Shown piece by piece: positions 62,489-64,000 of a stretch of 64,000 bases of DNA (position 1 is its first letter; each line of letters begins with the position of its first letter). The notes below the pieces were generated by a model. The model was not told the DNA's origin. It saw only the letters and a list, made by a program, of their open reading frames with translations, and searched no databases. Source of the DNA: Aquarana catesbeiana (Eukaryota > Chordata > Amphibia > Anura > Ranidae); contig NC_133325.1 in NCBI RefSeq assembly GCF_042186555.1, positions 92,293,303-92,357,302 of the forward strand, in the 5' to 3' direction. The position numbers were made by a program, and so were the translations under genes.

Positions 62489-63712
62489 GTGTTACTAAAC
62501 CCAGGACCCTGCATTCACTATATCTGATACATGGAAATGTAATTATGTTGACCTTTTCTCAGCAGTTAGCGCAGTCTTGTGACTTCTATCAGTGTTTGGT
62601 TAAAGCTTGTAGCAGATTTCATTCTCCACTGATTGTCCTATGAGGCTGCAGGACCCCTGACCCTTTGTCTGGGCAGTGCTGATTGGCCCTGTGTTGATCA
62701 CATGCACCCTCCCAAGAAAAAAAAACTATTAGCAATACACACCAAACTGAGCATGTGCAGCTTGTTTCCTTGGCCTTTGTTCGATCAGGAGATAATGGAC
62801 TGTGGAAGAAGGGGAGGATCAGAGAAGACATGAAACTGCCTTATATAATGCAGAGGATTAACTCCTTAGGGTCCACAGTGAGTAATGAGCATGTTTTACT
62901 GCATAAATATTGTAAATGGTCTTGCGCTATTCCTTGATCAAATGCGTGAATAATAAACATAACCATTGGTGTGACTGGTGAATAAGCAATCCAAAACAAT
63001 GATTGACAAAATGTCAAACTGTTGAAAATCAAGTGTTCAAATAAAGCCAGTGATCAGTCCTTTTAAATAGAATATTCCAAAGAGCCTTTCTGCTTCCACC
63101 AACACCTCGGTGCTCACAGAACTCTCACCTCCTATCCACATAACATGAGCCTTTGATCAAAATCCAATATGGGTTTGAAGATCCTTCCTCCCGGAGTCTT
63201 CTCCGCAAATCCCGAATCAAAGATCCAGATTCACATGTGTGGACTAAATAGACTGCCTCTAACATAATCATAAACCATTTATTAAAAGAATACATCTGCT
63301 TACATCAAAGCACAGTAATATGTGCACAAAATTATAACATCTGCGTTTTTCAGCCTCTCATCACTTCCGGTCCGCTGTGTACTCCGGCCACGCCCTACGC
63401 GTTATGTCACGTGACTTCTTCAGAAGTAGTGTGGGGTGGAAAACGCTGATGGTTTTCATCCTTTTTTTGCGCGTTGTTTTTGGATTGTGTATTCACCAGT
63501 CACAACAGTGGTTATGTTTTTATGTGTATTCACACATAGATCAAGGAATAGTGCAAGACTATATTACTATACTTACTATATTTATCTATGCACATGTAGT
63601 TGTGAACTCATTGGGTATTGCAGCATTTCCCTTACAAGTTATTTGGATCGCTTATTTAATTGCCTAGTGGTGCAGAGGATTATTCACTGTCGTAGTTTTA
63701 GTAACACTTTAA
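62489..63712. repeat. Dispersed repeat, GTTACTAAACCCAGGA family, copy 3, interrupted
   Basis: GTGTTACTAAACCCAGGACC to TTACTGCATAAAT (62,905) and, after an insertion, AGTTTTAGTAACACTTTAAT (63,693-63,712). Its inner blocks match copies 1 and 2. Confidence 0.75.
62903..63592. mobile_element. TIR element of about 690 bp inserted in a repeat
   Basis: Inverted ends of about 95 bp: left GGTCTTGCGCTATTCCTTGA ... GTGACTGGTGAATAAGCAAT; right, in reverse, AGTCTTGCACTATTCCTTGA ... GTGACTGGTGAATACACAAT. The centre contains CTACGCGTTATGTCACGTGA (63,397). No transposase frame. Target duplication not resolved. Its centre links it to the ACGCG-core repeats elsewhere. Confidence 0.8.
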
Positions 63713-63883
63713 TATAAGATATTTGATATGTATAGATTTAGCAGTTTCAAAAAAGTTACATTCCCAGCACGTTCCAGGAATGTAACGATCACATTGTGCT
63801 CTCAAGCAAACTATCAAACCATTCAATGGCTGGTGTCATAGCTCATATGTGCAGCATCATGACAGCTGAAGATTTGTGGCCTT

Positions 63884-64000
63884 GTTCACACCATGGTGAA
63901 GAAACGTCAGTTTTTCTGCACGGACTCAAAAAATAATTAAAAAAAAAAAAAAAAGTTCTCTGTGCCCTGTTTACACTGCAGATTTTTGTTTTTCAGCGCA
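63884..64000 (+). mobile_element. Left end of a TTCACAC-type MITE, cut by the window
   Basis: GGCCTTGTTCACACCATGGT at 63,882-63,901 is a typical left end. A second TTTACACTGCAGATTTTTG lies near the edge. The right end is outside the window. Confidence 0.5.

Larger units (their letters stand above)
54810..64000 (+). other. LIMA1: LIMA1 intron 2, incomplete
   Basis: Begins with the donor GTAAGG and continues past the window end. No exon encoding the next part of EPLIN was recognised. A hAT element begins 75 bp into it. Confidence 0.65.

Overview
The window reads as anuran nuclear DNA, most likely from a ranid-type frog. It is gene-poor and AT-rich, with abundant dinucleotide and poly(T) tracts. 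It is packed with layered transposons: Tc1/mariner relics with the fish/amphibian type of transposase, a gypsy retrotransposon, a Penelope-like reverse transcriptase, L1-like and CR1/L2-like LINE pieces, a tRNA-headed SINE, and dozens of short nonautonomous DNA elements (MITEs). The organism call is inference from repeat style and from one recognisable vertebrate exon. No species can be proved from the sequence alone. Only one host gene could be supported. A CpG-rich TATA promoter with a noncoding first exon (about 41,080-41,211, ending in a consensus splice donor) and a first coding exon (54,687-54,809) together look like the 5' end of LIMA1 (EPLIN), an actin-bundling LIM protein. The coding exon holds the start codon and 37 codons. 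The next exon was not found, so the gene runs off the right edge. About 13.5 kb of intron 1 and more than 9 kb of intron 2 are almost all repeats. Layout. 1-3,000: a decayed gypsy element whose integrase is split and partly inverted around MITEs, one of which contains a cyclophilin A retropseudogene, abutting a Penelope-like RT fragment. 3,019-4,496: Tc1 relic 1. 4,500-9,390: sparse, with four MITEs. 9,392-10,334: a near-complete palindrome of about 940 bp. 10,870-11,888: minisatellite plus hAT-type MITE. 13,990-14,560: L1-like fragment. 14,831-16,408: Tc1 relic 2, complete with TA duplications. 17,339-29,050: alternating TTAA-flanked elements, hAT MITEs with exact 8-bp target duplications, and a rearranged Tc1 (21,367-22,528). 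29,880-32,940: LINE fragment, minisatellite, Tc1 relic 4. 33,600-38,830: nested MITEs, including a Tc1 piece split by a TTAA element. 39,470-40,425: 40-bp minisatellite. 41,080 onward: LIMA1 5' region and introns, again filled with hAT, TTAA and TWA elements, one SINE and its degenerate relative. Target-site duplications let several insertions be ordered in time: MITE into gypsy, TTAA element into Tc1, hAT into TTAA element, TTAA element into another MITE. Two members of one MITE family (2,371-2,575 and 22,004-22,207) sit exactly where the surrounding transposon flips coding strand, which is the most unusual structural signal seen. No prokaryotic features, CRISPR array, operon or rRNA gene is present.
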